Below are positions 10,912 to 20,930 of a DNA stretch of 64,000 bases, one piece after another. The notes under the pieces were generated by a model, which was given only the letters and a program-made list of their open reading frames with translations, searched no databases and had not been told where the DNA came from. A program made the position numbers and the translations under genes. Numbering within the stretch: position 1 is the stretch's first letter; every line of letters begins with the position of its first letter. Origin of the DNA: Phialophora verrucosa (Eukaryota; Ascomycota; Eurotiomycetes; Chaetothyriales; Herpotrichiellaceae); assembly GCA_002099365.1 (NCBI GenBank), contig MSED01000006.1, forward strand, positions 1,178,001-1,242,000, written 5' to 3'.

Positions 10912-11409
10912 TGCAGGCCAAGACAAGCTGCCATGGAGGGGGTTTCTCAGATCGTGATGTCCACGTGTGTGAGTGGGCGGCGATATTGAAACGAAGCAGG
11001 CCTAGATCTTCTACCTTGGTAAGCACAAGCACAATAGTTCCATAGAATCACTGGGAGCAAACAAAGCAGATGCCTTCTAGACTGATTCTTACTCGGAACA
11101 AAAGAAGCCGAGTTCCTTTGACTCCATCTGAGAGAGCCACGGGAGAAGACACTGGCTTACTCAGGCGGAGGTCGAGACCCTCATCTCCTCTCGGCTTACG
11201 GCGCCTTTCCCCGGACTTTCGTTGTTCATTGCTACTCTTGTCGATGACCGAGACGCACGATTGGCCAGCAGACACGTCCGCTGACCTCATCGGCTCCCTC
11301 CAGGTTTCAAATCCGACTCTTGGTGATACGTGAATTGTTCAGGCCTAACGGGGAAATGACACTGGAAGTATAAAAGTCTGGGATTTGGTGACAAGGACGC
11401 TTGGAATCA
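10912..11409. other. Intergenic region upstream of the questin-oxidase-like gene
   Basis: No gene is seen. It contains a TATAAAAG box at 11369, listed separately, and otherwise unremarkable sequence. Confidence 0.5.
11369..11376 (+). promoter_or_regulatory. TATA box candidate
   Basis: TATAAAAG lies 41 bp before the ATG at 11410. That distance would give a very short leader for this ATG, and may favour use of the next in-frame ATG at 11518. Confidence 0.45.
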
Positions 11410-12880
11410 ATGCTTGCCAGATCTCCTTTCGCCTTGACAACGTCTCTGTCGTCCTTGACCAAGTTAGGTCCCCGCAGCACGAAGTTCAATTTCCATCGGT
11501 TCCAGCACCCGCGCAGTATGGCTACCGCATCTCACATCGAACTTGATCCCGCCGCAGCGGGCGTGTATCATGCCCCCGATATATCCGCCCAGGCTGTTAA
11601 GGTTGGGAGCCAACTGCTACAGGAGAACCACGACAAATATCACATGTACTTCAACAATAGCGGCTTCCACAACCACATCGCCCATCATCTGTTGACCCTC
11701 TATGCTCTGGGTGCCAGTGCTGAAGAAATACAGAAGGCCTTCGATTTCAATCACAGCTACCAGCGACCACAGTTTCCCGTCAAGGAACGAAATGTCAAAT
11801 CCATGGACGACCCGGAAGAATTCAAAAAGTTCTTAGGCAAGGAACAATACTTTCATGACTTTGAGGACTTCTTCCGCAAGCAGATGGAGGAGAAAGGCTG
11901 GGAGCAGGTGCTAAACGAACATGTCTTTGCCAGAACAGAGCACGCTGAGCGCATATTGGACAGGATGTTCGCCGGTAAATCTCATCGACTCAATAGTCAA
12001 TCAATGCTGACCCACACCAGGCTTCTTACACCCTTTGATCCATTTGGGCTTTGGGGTTGAGTTCAAACAACCGGCTATCATTGTTGAAGCATTGGCCCAG
12101 GCATGCATACATGACGGTTGGACGGGGTCATTCCTCCATTCTGCTGAAGATGCCGCGAAAAGCACAAAGTCCTCGAAAAGCCTAGTCCAACTCATCAACT
12201 CAGCTCGTGCAAATGACAAGCTCCGCGAATCAGCTCACTGGGACGATGGCAACAAGCTCCGTGACGGCGTGTTGGTTCGCGCGCCAGACGAGATGATCGC
12301 TTTGGCATCACAATGGCGTGTCAAACCTGAGGAGCTCGAGCAAAAGACTGCAGAAATGATCAACGCCGCCGTGTATTTCACAGGTGCGGCACAGAAACCA
12401 GGCAAGCAAGTCAAGTTCGACTTCTACTACATGCACTGTGTCAACTGCTCAATCTTCTTCTCGGCTTTCGTCAAAGAACCCTGGCTGAAGACGGAAGATA
12501 AGGTCAGGCTTTTGGAATGGAAGGGCCGAATCGACCTGGCGATGTACGTGTCGAGAAGATGCCCCGAACTGCTGATCGACGAGATCAAGAACTACCAACC
12601 AAAGAATCCCAACGACGGGTGGTCAGGGATTATTCGGCGGGTGGATAAGTTTCCTGATGACGGACATGCGAGCAAGCTTGTGAGGGCGTTGGCAAACTGC
12701 GAGCAAGTGTGCAAGCAGTATGAAAAGCAGCCAGAAGACGTTTTTGCGATCAAAGGGGATATGTTCTTGAAGCTTGGGCACATGGCGATTGACTCGGTCG
12801 AGGCCAGCGACCCTAAGTGGGTGAGATCCGCGGGCTTCGATGAAGCATGGGAGGAGGTCCCAGCGCGGGCAAAATTGTGA
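11410..12880 (+). CDS. Questin oxidase-like protein (HypA/AflY/GedK type)
   Basis: Exons 11410-11974 and 12021-12880 (46-nt intron) encode 474 residues. The sequence matches the questin oxidase-like family (PF14027, formerly DUF4243) over most of its length: N-terminal segments such as HYDKYHMYFNN-like and FHNHIAHHLLTLYALGAS, then GFLHPLIHLGFGVEF formed across the splice, then VYFTGAAQKPGKQVKFDFYY and MHCVNCS. Characterised members carry out Baeyer-Villiger-type ring opening of anthraquinones. The histidine-rich segments are conserved in the family. The first 36 residues are basic and Ser/Thr-rich and could be a mitochondrial presequence; the second ATG at 11518 (MATASHIELD) is the alternative start. 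Members also occur outside biosynthetic clusters, so the substrate is open. Confidence 0.9.
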
Positions 12881-13201
12881 CACTATTGCTAAATACACCA
12901 CAACGAGGGTGTACGAGGTGATATCTTATTGTTGGAGAGGCACGTAGGGTATCGCCTTCTCTAGCTCGCGTATTATGGTCTGCCCTGCGCACACGCCCCT
13001 CATCCAATCATTTGGTGGCCTCGGCGCTCAGACGAAACCGACGCCGACCCCGCGTCGAAGCATCTCGAGCATAATCATCGAGTCACTCCAGGCATCAACG
13101 TTGACCTCCACCCCATCACCGTCCTCTTCATCCTATCTTGTGAGTTGTCGTGTTTCATCTGTTGCTTCTTTTCTTGGTGCATTATTTGCACGCCTTTCAA
13201 T
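12881..13201. other. Short intergenic region
   Basis: This 321 bp contains no gene. A pyrimidine-rich stretch just before the ATG at 13202 is typical of fungal promoters or leaders. Confidence 0.4.
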
Positions 13202-15316
13202 ATGCCGGACGACAAAGCTCCCAAAGACCGAACGTATCCCCCTCCTCCTATGGATCCCTTCCCCACCTACCAGACCCCGTTCCCTCGCTCGAATAAGGAC
13301 GACGAGCAGAACCCATTCATTCAATTCCGCCGTTTCGCCGATGAACAGGTCTCATCACTGTTCTCAGGCTTACCCCATTTCTTCGGGTTGTCGTCTGGTG
13401 GTGGTGACTACTGGAAGAGGGAATTCGAAGACATCATGCGACAGAGACAAGAATGGGAAGAGGGATTCCGGAAGCAATTCGAGCAGGAGATGGAGGAGAT
13501 GAGGCAGCACTTAGAGAACTCGAAGACGGAGGCTTGGAAGAGTATGGAGGATGCGTGGAAGCAGCATTCTAGACGAGACGAGAAACGTGAAGAGGATGCG
13601 CCCACGCCATGGTGGACGCGAGGCAAGGCTGCACAATGTCCTGCATTGAATGGGCAACAGCCGCAGAAGAATGCGGGAAAATGTCCTGCCTTGTACGATG
13701 AGAAGGGTCAACCAAGGACTGAACTGGATGCCTACGATACTCTACAAGCAGACAGTGATAAGCACCTCCAGGTCTCCCGGCCATCTGCTCAAGAGTCCCC
13801 CAAGAAGCCGGCCAGGTCGTGGTTCTCCGCGCTCGGTTGGGATGGACAACAGAAGGAGAAATCATCGAACGGCGACGCCACCTCGAACGAAGACGAGATA
13901 GTCCAGAGCGAGAAACCTCTGGGGCGGCCGACAACGTATTCCCTGTGGGCAGCCCGCCGTATGCAACCGTTCGACAACGCCGATGAAACCATCCCCTGGC
14001 TTATGCTGAGTCCCTACTCACCCGTCTATCTTTGCAACCCAGCCCAGTCACGGCTGTTCAAAGTCAAAGTCCAAGATTCGGAAGGTGCTCCTTTGCAAAT
14101 CTCCAGCGCCAGGTTCTTTGAGAGATGGTATACGGATGTCGACGAGAAGATGGCAACCCGAAAACCGTGGGCCGATGCCTTTGAGGACCTGCTGAGTCTC
14201 CAGCAAACGGGAAAGATGGTTGACAGGGACAACTGGAACACCTGGCGTACACCAAGCACTTGGATTCATGATATGGCCAATCGGGGGAGCCTCGGAGACC
14301 GCTGGGGATTCAATGATCAAGGGCTGTTGGTCAAACGAGCCGACCCAAATAGACCAACGCTAGAAACACCATCCGCAAGCAGAGACGATCGATGTGCAAG
14401 GTGGCGCAAAACTCGCGAATGTCGCCGCAATAAGTCCTCCGAACCCACTGCTACCCCCGTCGAGTTGCCAGCGGCCGAGGAAAATGTCATTGTCGACAAA
14501 GTAACCGAAGCGCTAGCACCCTTCCCACTCTTCGGGAGCATCATTTCTGCCGCCGATGCAATCGTTTCAGCTGTTGATCAAGCCTCCAATAAAGAGACCC
14601 AAGCACAGATACAAGCGGGATCATCGTCTGATGAGTCGGCAACTCACCCTCAGTCTATGGCTGCCCCCCAGGACGAAGGCCATAACACTTCTTCAACCCA
14701 CTCGGCCTCAACAACTTCCTACGTATACAACTCCTCGGTCCCGTCTCCTGCGAACTCCATAATCTCAACCTTGACGACTACCACAACGCGCACCCTCTCT
14801 GACGGCTCAGTAGAGACTAAACGCGTCTTGAGACGTCGCTTCGCCGATGGCACGGAAGAAAGAGACGAGAGAGTGGAGGTCAGAAACGCAAATACCGACG
14901 TCAACGCCGAGACCAGGGCCGTGCCGATGATGACGGTTGCGACCGAGACAAAGGACAAAGAGACCCAAACCCCGGCTCAACCAGAGGTCTGGCAACGAGA
15001 AATGTTAGAGGACGACCACCGACAGCTGCGACAGATTGAGGAGCATCGTCAGGTTGCCGAGCAGAAAGCGGAACACCCTGATCGTCAATGGCAACCACAC
15101 GACGAGGCCGAGCGTCGACGCCGAGAGGAGCATCTAGCCGGGCAAAGGCAATGGCAAACACAATATCCGAGGAGAATACCCATCATCAACGAGGATGAGC
15201 CGCAGCCTGAAGTGCAACAGCCACAGGCGCAACAAGAGGGCAGAGCTGAGGCCGAGATACAACATCAGCAGCCAATCCCCACCAGACCGAGAGGAAGTGG
15301 GTGGTTCTGGAACTAA
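13202..15316 (+). CDS. Uncharacterised Pro/Gln/Glu-rich disordered protein
   Basis: Single-exon, 704 residues from the ATG at 13202; the frame is open further upstream only via TTG. No catalytic domain is recognised. The N-terminus is proline-rich, followed by a Gly-rich turn and an acidic helix (about residues 75-125) that could form a coiled coil. Two CPAL motifs lie about 18 residues apart (QCPAL and KCPAL). A better-ordered, tryptophan-rich central block follows (from about residue 240), including PWLMLSPYSPVYLCNP and RFFERWYTDVDEKM. The C-terminal third is low-complexity: a Ser/Thr block, then RTLSDGSVETKRVLRRRFADGTEE, then a Gln/Glu/His-rich tail ending in SGWFWN. It is probably a conserved fungal protein. 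Convergent with the gene at 16462. Confidence 0.8.
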   Translation: MPDDKAPKDRTYPPPPMDPFPTYQTPFPRSNKDDEQNPFIQFRRFADEQVSSLFSGLPHFFGLSSGGGDYWKREFEDIMRQRQEWEEGFRKQFEQEMEEMRQHLENSKTEAWKSMEDAWKQHSRRDEKREEDAPTPWWTRGKAAQCPALNGQQPQKNAGKCPALYDEKGQPRTELDAYDTLQADSDKHLQVSRPSAQESPKKPARSWFSALGWDGQQKEKSSNGDATSNEDEIVQSEKPLGRPTTYSLWAARRMQPFDNADETIPWLMLSPYSPVYLCNPAQSRLFKVKVQDSEGAPLQISSARFFERWYTDVDEKMATRKPWADAFEDLLSLQQTGKMVDRDNWNTWRTPSTWIHDMANRGSLGDRWGFNDQGLLVKRADPNRPTLETPSASRDDRCARWRKTRECRRNKSSEPTATPVELPAAEENVIVDKVTEALAPFPLFGSIISAADAIVSAVDQASNKETQAQIQAGSSSDESATHPQSMAAPQDEGHNTSSTHSASTTSYVYNSSVPSPANSIISTLTTTTTRTLSDGSVETKRVLRRRFADGTEERDERVEVRNANTDVNAETRAVPMMTVATETKDKETQTPAQPEVWQREMLEDDHRQLRQIEEHRQVAEQKAEHPDRQWQPHDEAERRRREEHLAGQRQWQTQYPRRIPIINEDEPQPEVQQPQAQQEGRAEAEIQHQQPIPTRPRGSGWFWN

Positions 15317-16461
15317 TTCTGTGCCATGTATACAATCCACGACCACGACTTCTCTTCTCCCTGTCATAACTGGACATTGCAGCTTTTTCCGGGTATAAAT
15401 GAGGCAAATGCAGGAATTGGAGGAGTACAGCAAAGCGCAGCACAACGCAGGACATTACTGTATGGGACGGGATGGGACAGGATCAGGACCAGGATAGCAC
15501 GCTGATAATCTCTTCTCACTCATCATGTCTTTTTACGTTACGAACTTCTACGAATGTGTAATGTCACCTGAGTCTGAAACTCTGAATATCTGAATATATG
15601 ATCATGACTCCATCCTCCCTCCAGGACTAGGACGAGAACTCGGCCGGAATCTTTTCTGAATATCACGGTGTGACGCGCGCGCTTATCATGCCTGTGGCCT
15701 TTTGTCATCCAAACACCGGACATGGAGGACATTTATGATGGAGACTGAGCGCTGCAATTGCCGCGGTGATCTGCTCGTTGGATAGGTACTCGTACGACAG
15801 CAGGCAGACTCGAACAGAAGGCGGTGCTGACCAACGACACGTTGCTTCGAGTGTTCCGACATCTTGTCCCGCATCTCGATCGAATAGCCCGGAAAGGATT
15901 CAAGGGAAAGGTATCATTGCCGCACTATGCTATGCTTCTGATGAGCTTGAACTGCAAGCCGTCTCTACTGGCACGCTGAAACAGAGAAATGCAGATCTGA
16001 TGTGCCATCCGATAGACGGTTGCCTGAATCTGGGGTTTCAGGCTCTGCTGATGTTGAACTGGGCTCAACGACTCCCCTTCGCTGTCGACCGAGTCGAACG
16101 TGTCGGCATGGTCGCTATGCTGTTTATCCTAGCCAGAAACTCGGTAGCTTCTTCACTCGGTGATGGCCTCGCTGCTTGTTGCTCATCCCGTATGCAAGAA
16201 TCCGACCTTGAGACGCCTCTCCCGCCATGCAAACCAAGAGACATGAAACATGCAACGAGGAAGAACGTCCAAACCGGTTGCCGCCATGATCAAAAGAAAA
16301 ATCATCCTCGCATTGCATCGTGGATCTCATAATTTCTTTCCTTCGACCTCCTCACTACTCCATGACACTTCGTCCATTATCATTCAACCACTTTTGATGA
16401 TTATAATTCTTCATTCTGCAGTCCGATCTTCAAACAATGGTGCTTCAGCATCGTGCGTCGT
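15317..16461. other. Intergenic region between two convergent genes
   Basis: This 1.1 kb separates the 3' ends of two genes. A plus-strand open frame at 15766-16332 starts from GTG, has no recognisable motif and is judged fortuitous. Nothing else stands out. Confidence 0.45.
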
Positions 16462-18348
16462 TCAGAACACGTCATCAGGCCATTCCCAGTTCTCGCGCTC
16501 AACAGCTCTCGCCTGCACAGCAGCATCTCCGTGGACCTTGCCCTCCTTAGCGGTAGCAACTCGCTTTGGGCTCGCAACCGGAGTCGGGTGTAATCTGGGG
16601 ATATGCTTCATGGGATGGAAATCCTCCCTGACCGGTTTCTTTTCTCCCTCTGAGCCTTCATCTTGTTCCAGAATCATAGACACTGCACGTGGGAGTTCCA
16701 CGCCTCTAGCGAGTGACGCGCGCCTGCTATGCTTCGCTATTGCTTTCCTCTGGTGTGCGTTTACGGACCGACCACGCTCGGAAGAGTCTTCAGGAATGGA
16801 CTTGAGGTCGTCTTCGCTGGTCTTCTTCCGAGGCACATTTCTAGTGTTACTCAGAGGCTGCAAGGCTGCTCGTTCAGGTGAGGGTAATGGCGGGACAGGT
16901 GATGACGATACCCCCAGATTCTCTCGGCTGGACTTCTTGGCGGAGGACTTGCGTGGAGGTGTACTACTCGCGCCGTGAGAATTGACTGGGCCTGTGGATA
17001 GAAGTCTTGAGGGCGGTGTTATTGGCTGAACTGTCCTAGAATCCATCCGAGTTCCTTCTTGCTGTTGTTTCAACAGGGCTCGAAGTTGCTGGTTTTCCTT
17101 TTCCAACTCTCGACGACTTGGCCGTTTCTGGAGGTCGATGTCGCCCACGCCGTCAAACGTCGCAGACCCGGCTGTGACAATGGTAGAGGAGGACCAACTC
17201 AGTCGTCTTCTGGCACTGTTCGGATTCCCCCCTGAACGAGTTCGGCCTCGAGTTGCAACAGGAAGCTTCTCGGGGGACTGGTCATCTGTCGTTGCCACAC
17301 CAACATTGGACTTCCTCCGCTTCATGCCAAACTGTTGAGAATATGCCTCCTCGGCTCGTCTCTTGCGTTCATTAAGCACATCTATATCATTCTTCTGGGG
17401 GCTCGTGTTGTTCAGGTCGACTTCACTTGCAGCTGCCTTTCTCTTGTCACCGTGGAGATTCCACAGCGATATGCTTTTCCGAAGGCCTTTCTTCTTCCTC
17501 ATAGTCTGTGGCTCTTGCTCGGTCTTAACCAGCTCTGCCTTGGAGGCATCTTTCGACTTGGCTTTGGTGCCAAACTTGAAGAGGCGTTGAGTAAAGGTCG
17601 GGGCAGCTACGGGCTGAGGATTGAACTCGGCGACATCGATCGAGGAGCGGTGTGGTGAGGGGCGAGGTGTCGTATCGTTGTCAGACTCATCCGTACCAGA
17701 AACGCTGGCAAGTGAGCCGTGGTCGTTCCAAGTCGACGAAACCCCGGCGGATCTATCATTCATAGATCCTTCAGCAAATTTTGAAGACCGTGTAGACTGC
17801 TCCCGCTCTTCTTGCAGGCTGCCGGCATTCTCAATAGAGAAACTGTTGTCCGCCTTGAGGCCTCGCCTTGTCTTCGGTCTGTCATTGACATCGAGAGAAT
17901 GCGAGGACGGAGCAAATAGACGTAGCTTGTGAGGGTGGACGGGACTGTCGTCTTCTGGATGTTTCAGCGGGAATGCATCCTCGGCGAAAGACTTGGTTGG
18001 CCTCAGTGGCGACGGCCTACCCCAAACTTCACGCTCTTCTGTGAGAAATTGTGGCCCGTGGTTAAGTGCGTCAAGGGCAGACTCGCCAAATGTCCAGGAC
18101 GGGGACGGACTGCCGCCACGCTGAACTCGTAGACTCGAGACGTGTTGTAATTGGGGAGACGTCTGAGGTGTTGTTGCCGCGTTTCGGGGAGGTGCCGGAG
18201 GGTTGATGTTTAAAGTGCGGACATGTGATTGAAATCGCTGGCGCGGTGACAGCGGAGAGGATTGGTGGTACGTGGCTGTCGGAGCCCGGGAGGGAGCCAT
18301 CATCGACTGGGTCTGAGACAAGAGACTGGCCAACTCTTGACGATTCAT
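16462..18348 (-). CDS. Uncharacterised Ser/Pro-rich disordered protein with short coiled coil
   Basis: Single-exon, 628 residues from the ATG at 18348 (MNRQELASLLSQTQ). The frame is open about 100 codons further upstream, but that part is low quality and the chosen ATG starts the protein-like sequence. It is rich in Ser, Pro, Arg and Lys with many SP/TP sites, suggesting cell-cycle kinase phosphorylation. Basic nuclear-localisation-like clusters (MRKKKGLRKS, GMKRRKS) are present, as is one short heptad region (RRELEKENQQLRALLKQQQ, roughly residues 415-435). It ends with the acidic, aromatic tail EWPDDVF. The architecture resembles fungal spindle-pole-body or chromosome-associated scaffold proteins, but I cannot assign it to a named family. 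Confidence 0.8.
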   Translation of the reverse strand: MNRQELASLLSQTQSMMAPSRAPTATYHQSSPLSPRQRFQSHVRTLNINPPAPPRNAATTPQTSPQLQHVSSLRVQRGGSPSPSWTFGESALDALNHGPQFLTEEREVWGRPSPLRPTKSFAEDAFPLKHPEDDSPVHPHKLRLFAPSSHSLDVNDRPKTRRGLKADNSFSIENAGSLQEEREQSTRSSKFAEGSMNDRSAGVSSTWNDHGSLASVSGTDESDNDTTPRPSPHRSSIDVAEFNPQPVAAPTFTQRLFKFGTKAKSKDASKAELVKTEQEPQTMRKKKGLRKSISLWNLHGDKRKAAASEVDLNNTSPQKNDIDVLNERKRRAEEAYSQQFGMKRRKSNVGVATTDDQSPEKLPVATRGRTRSGGNPNSARRRLSWSSSTIVTAGSATFDGVGDIDLQKRPSRRELEKENQQLRALLKQQQEGTRMDSRTVQPITPPSRLLSTGPVNSHGASSTPPRKSSAKKSSRENLGVSSSPVPPLPSPERAALQPLSNTRNVPRKKTSEDDLKSIPEDSSERGRSVNAHQRKAIAKHSRRASLARGVELPRAVSMILEQDEGSEGEKKPVREDFHPMKHIPRLHPTPVASPKRVATAKEGKVHGDAAVQARAVERENWEWPDDVF

Positions 18349-19231
18349 GATTACGGCAACAAGGATCGTGCCATTAGTATTAGTAGATGTGGGTGTAAGT
18401 GTGGAAGGCGAACGGAATACAATAACAGCCTCATAAACTGTATACAAAGGAATTGTAAAAGTGAAGTTCGAGAGAATGCATGGTTTGTTTACATGCAGGA
18501 TGCCGTGCATGCATGCAGCTCGAAATTGGAGGGGCAGTGATTGGCAGTTGCGAGTCGCCCGAGGTTGCTGACTACACACCCCGGACGCCTCCGTGGCCCC
18601 GTGCTTCAGCTGGAGGATCGCCCGGCTGTCCGACCACTCCACCATTCGGCCATCTACGCCATCCTATCATGGGATTGTCTCTTTCCGGTAGCTGGCATGA
18701 TCAGTTCCGTCGACCGAGAGTCTAGGCACATTCGTCCATACGAGTACATCGCAAGTAATCATACGAGTAAGTGCTCGTCGCTTTCCCTTATGCTGAGGGG
18801 AAAACGCCATCGTCTTTCCCTCTTCTGGACCTTGAAACGTGCCTCAATGGATCGAAAAGAGCATTCTCTTCTTCTTGCGTATTCGTGCATCTGACGCAAC
18901 TCAAGCTTGAAAGATTCCTAACCTGCAACAGTCACTAGGTTTGAGCTTCCCGATGCATGCTGGCCGCCCATTGCTCATATAGCAGTCCTGGCTTACTGGG
19001 GTTCTTTGCTACCGTACCAGGGTCATCGTTGTCTGAAGCTAAGCAGAACTACAATCGAATAGAGCCCCTCACTATTTGACCGAACATGTAAGCCTGTAGC
19101 CCAGGTTCCTATTCCACACAATACTTAAAACTCTCTGCAAGCCTGCACATCGCAGCGCAAGATGACACCCGTTCTACACGACGTTTTCGGTAGCTTGCCG
19201 CGCCCGTACTTCATTTGACAGTCTGATCAAT
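18349..19231. other. Divergent intergenic region
   Basis: This 883 bp separates the starts of the disordered-protein gene (minus) and a Zn2Cys6 gene (plus). It holds pyrimidine-rich promoter-like sequence and no recognisable gene. A weak resemblance to part of 5S rRNA near 18975-19115 was considered and rejected. Confidence 0.45.
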
Positions 19232-20930
19232 ATGGTTGGTGTTCCTGGCAAGAGCAAGGGCTGCAGCACATGCCGCCGTCGTAAAAAAGGCGTAAGTATC
19301 TCGGACCTCGCTGATATTCCGGACACAACCACCTCCGCTCTCAGTTGCATCACCCATACATACATCACGCGTGTTTGCTCATTTGATTCCATTACAGTGC
19401 GACTTGAAACGACCCATTTGTGGCCAATGCGCCACGAGCGGATATGTCTGCGGCGGTTACAATCGCGACCGGACCTTTATCCACCATCCTGCGAGCAAAG
19501 CTGTTGCACATGCCATCTTCCTCCCGCACACCCGACCCACGCCGCTTGCCCTTCCAGGCTCGGTCAACCGAAGCGCTGTCGAGTCGCAATGCAAGAGTCT
19601 CTTTTGGCACTTGTACATGCCACGGGGAGATGCAATGTGTCGAGATGATTTTATACTGCGGTGCGGACATCCCATGAACTGGGTCGAAGTGATCCAGAAT
19701 GTGTCAAAGCATGATGCCTCATTAACAGATGCATTCTCGGCGTTGAGCATCTCAAGAGTTGGTCAGGGCCACAAGGATGTTCGTCTTGTCCACGAGAGCG
19801 CCAAACTATATGGGAGGGCTCTGAAAGAGTTGCAACTCGCCCTATTCGATGCTAGCCGAATGCACTCCGACCATGTGCTTATGGCTTGTATGCTATTAGG
19901 CCTCTATGAAGTCTTCGAAGGACCTGCGTTCAATTCGAAGAGTTGGATGGCCCATGCTGCTGGTGCTGCTCGCCTGGTCGAACTGCGCGGTCCGAAGCTA
20001 CACCAACACTGGGATGCACATCACCCGTTCCTCGCCAGCAGGATCCCTACCATCTATGCTGCCATTGTACAGAGACAGGCCACATATCTGGCTACACAGG
20101 AATGGCTAACAATACCTTGGGAATTCCAGCATCGGACGTATTTCGACAGAATGGTCGACCTAGGAACCATTGTCCCTGGCATCTTGCAGAAATTTGACAT
20201 CCTTCGAGAGAGTAATGGTGATACAACTCAACCCCTAATCCAGCTGTTGGATGAATGCAGAGATCTGCAAACTAAGATGGACAGATGGAAAGATGGCACC
20301 AAGAAGGGGGCTTTACCCCGCGAAGTACCGCATGATTCTCCTGATCCAGCTTATCCCTTTAAAAATGATTTGTGGTTCGAAAATCATTTGTTCATCCAGG
20401 CGCGTCTGGTCTACTATACCTGCTCTCTGGCGTTGGGCGAGGTAGCTAATGAGATCCTACAAGCTCTCACACTTCGAGATCAAAAGCTGCCAGAAGCCCT
20501 AGATCCTGCTTCCCGGAGGGAACTTTTCGACATGGAGCTACAGGCAGCCAGGATTGCTCGCTGTGTCGCATACTGCCTGCAACCGGAAATGGGGGCTTTG
20601 GGTGCCAACATCATCAACTTTCCGGCAAACCTGGCATTTGCATACTATGAAAGGGTCCAGAACACCGCCGCCGCTCAATGGCTAACTAGAGCATTCCAGT
20701 CTGCCAAAGCCAGGGGACTACATGTGGACAATGTATTCACCCAACTTCTTCCCAGCGTTCGAGACAAAGACGATTCCGCACCATTTACGAAGAGAGAGTC
20801 GAGCACAGAGTCATCAGAGAGCGGAAACTCGACTCATTCAAGTCTGAGTATGGCAAGCACCGCCACAACAATATTTATCTACGAGGACCCTTCGAAAGGT
20901 TTTGATGACGCGACGGAGGATCCAGGGTGA
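19232..20930 (+). CDS. Zn2Cys6 transcription factor with fungal-specific domain
   Basis: Exons 19232-19291 and 19398-20930 (106-nt intron) give 530 residues. The zinc cluster has cysteines at 11, 14, 21, 28, 31 and 38 (C-x2-C-x6-C-x6-C-x2-C-x6-C), and the intron falls exactly between Gly20 and Cys21, so the cluster exists only after splicing. The remainder matches the fungal transcription factor domain of the Fungal_trans_2 type (PF11951): SLTDAFSALSISRVGQ, then LMACMLLGLYEVFEG and WMAHAAGAARLVELRGP. The C-terminus is a serine-rich tail. It is likely a nuclear regulator; no adjacent pathway suggests its target. Flanking intergenic regions are long, so it stands alone. Confidence 0.93.

Noticed and set aside
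15766..16332. 188-codon plus-strand frame between two convergent genes.
   Set aside because: It starts at GTG, lacks motifs and overlaps nothing conserved; judged fortuitous.
18975..19115. Possible 5S rRNA relic (TCTGAAGCTAAGCAG and GCCCAGGT-like segments).
   Set aside because: Only short matches to conserved 5S positions; the required stems and the usual fungal 5S start ACATACGACC are absent, and spacing is about 20 nt too long.
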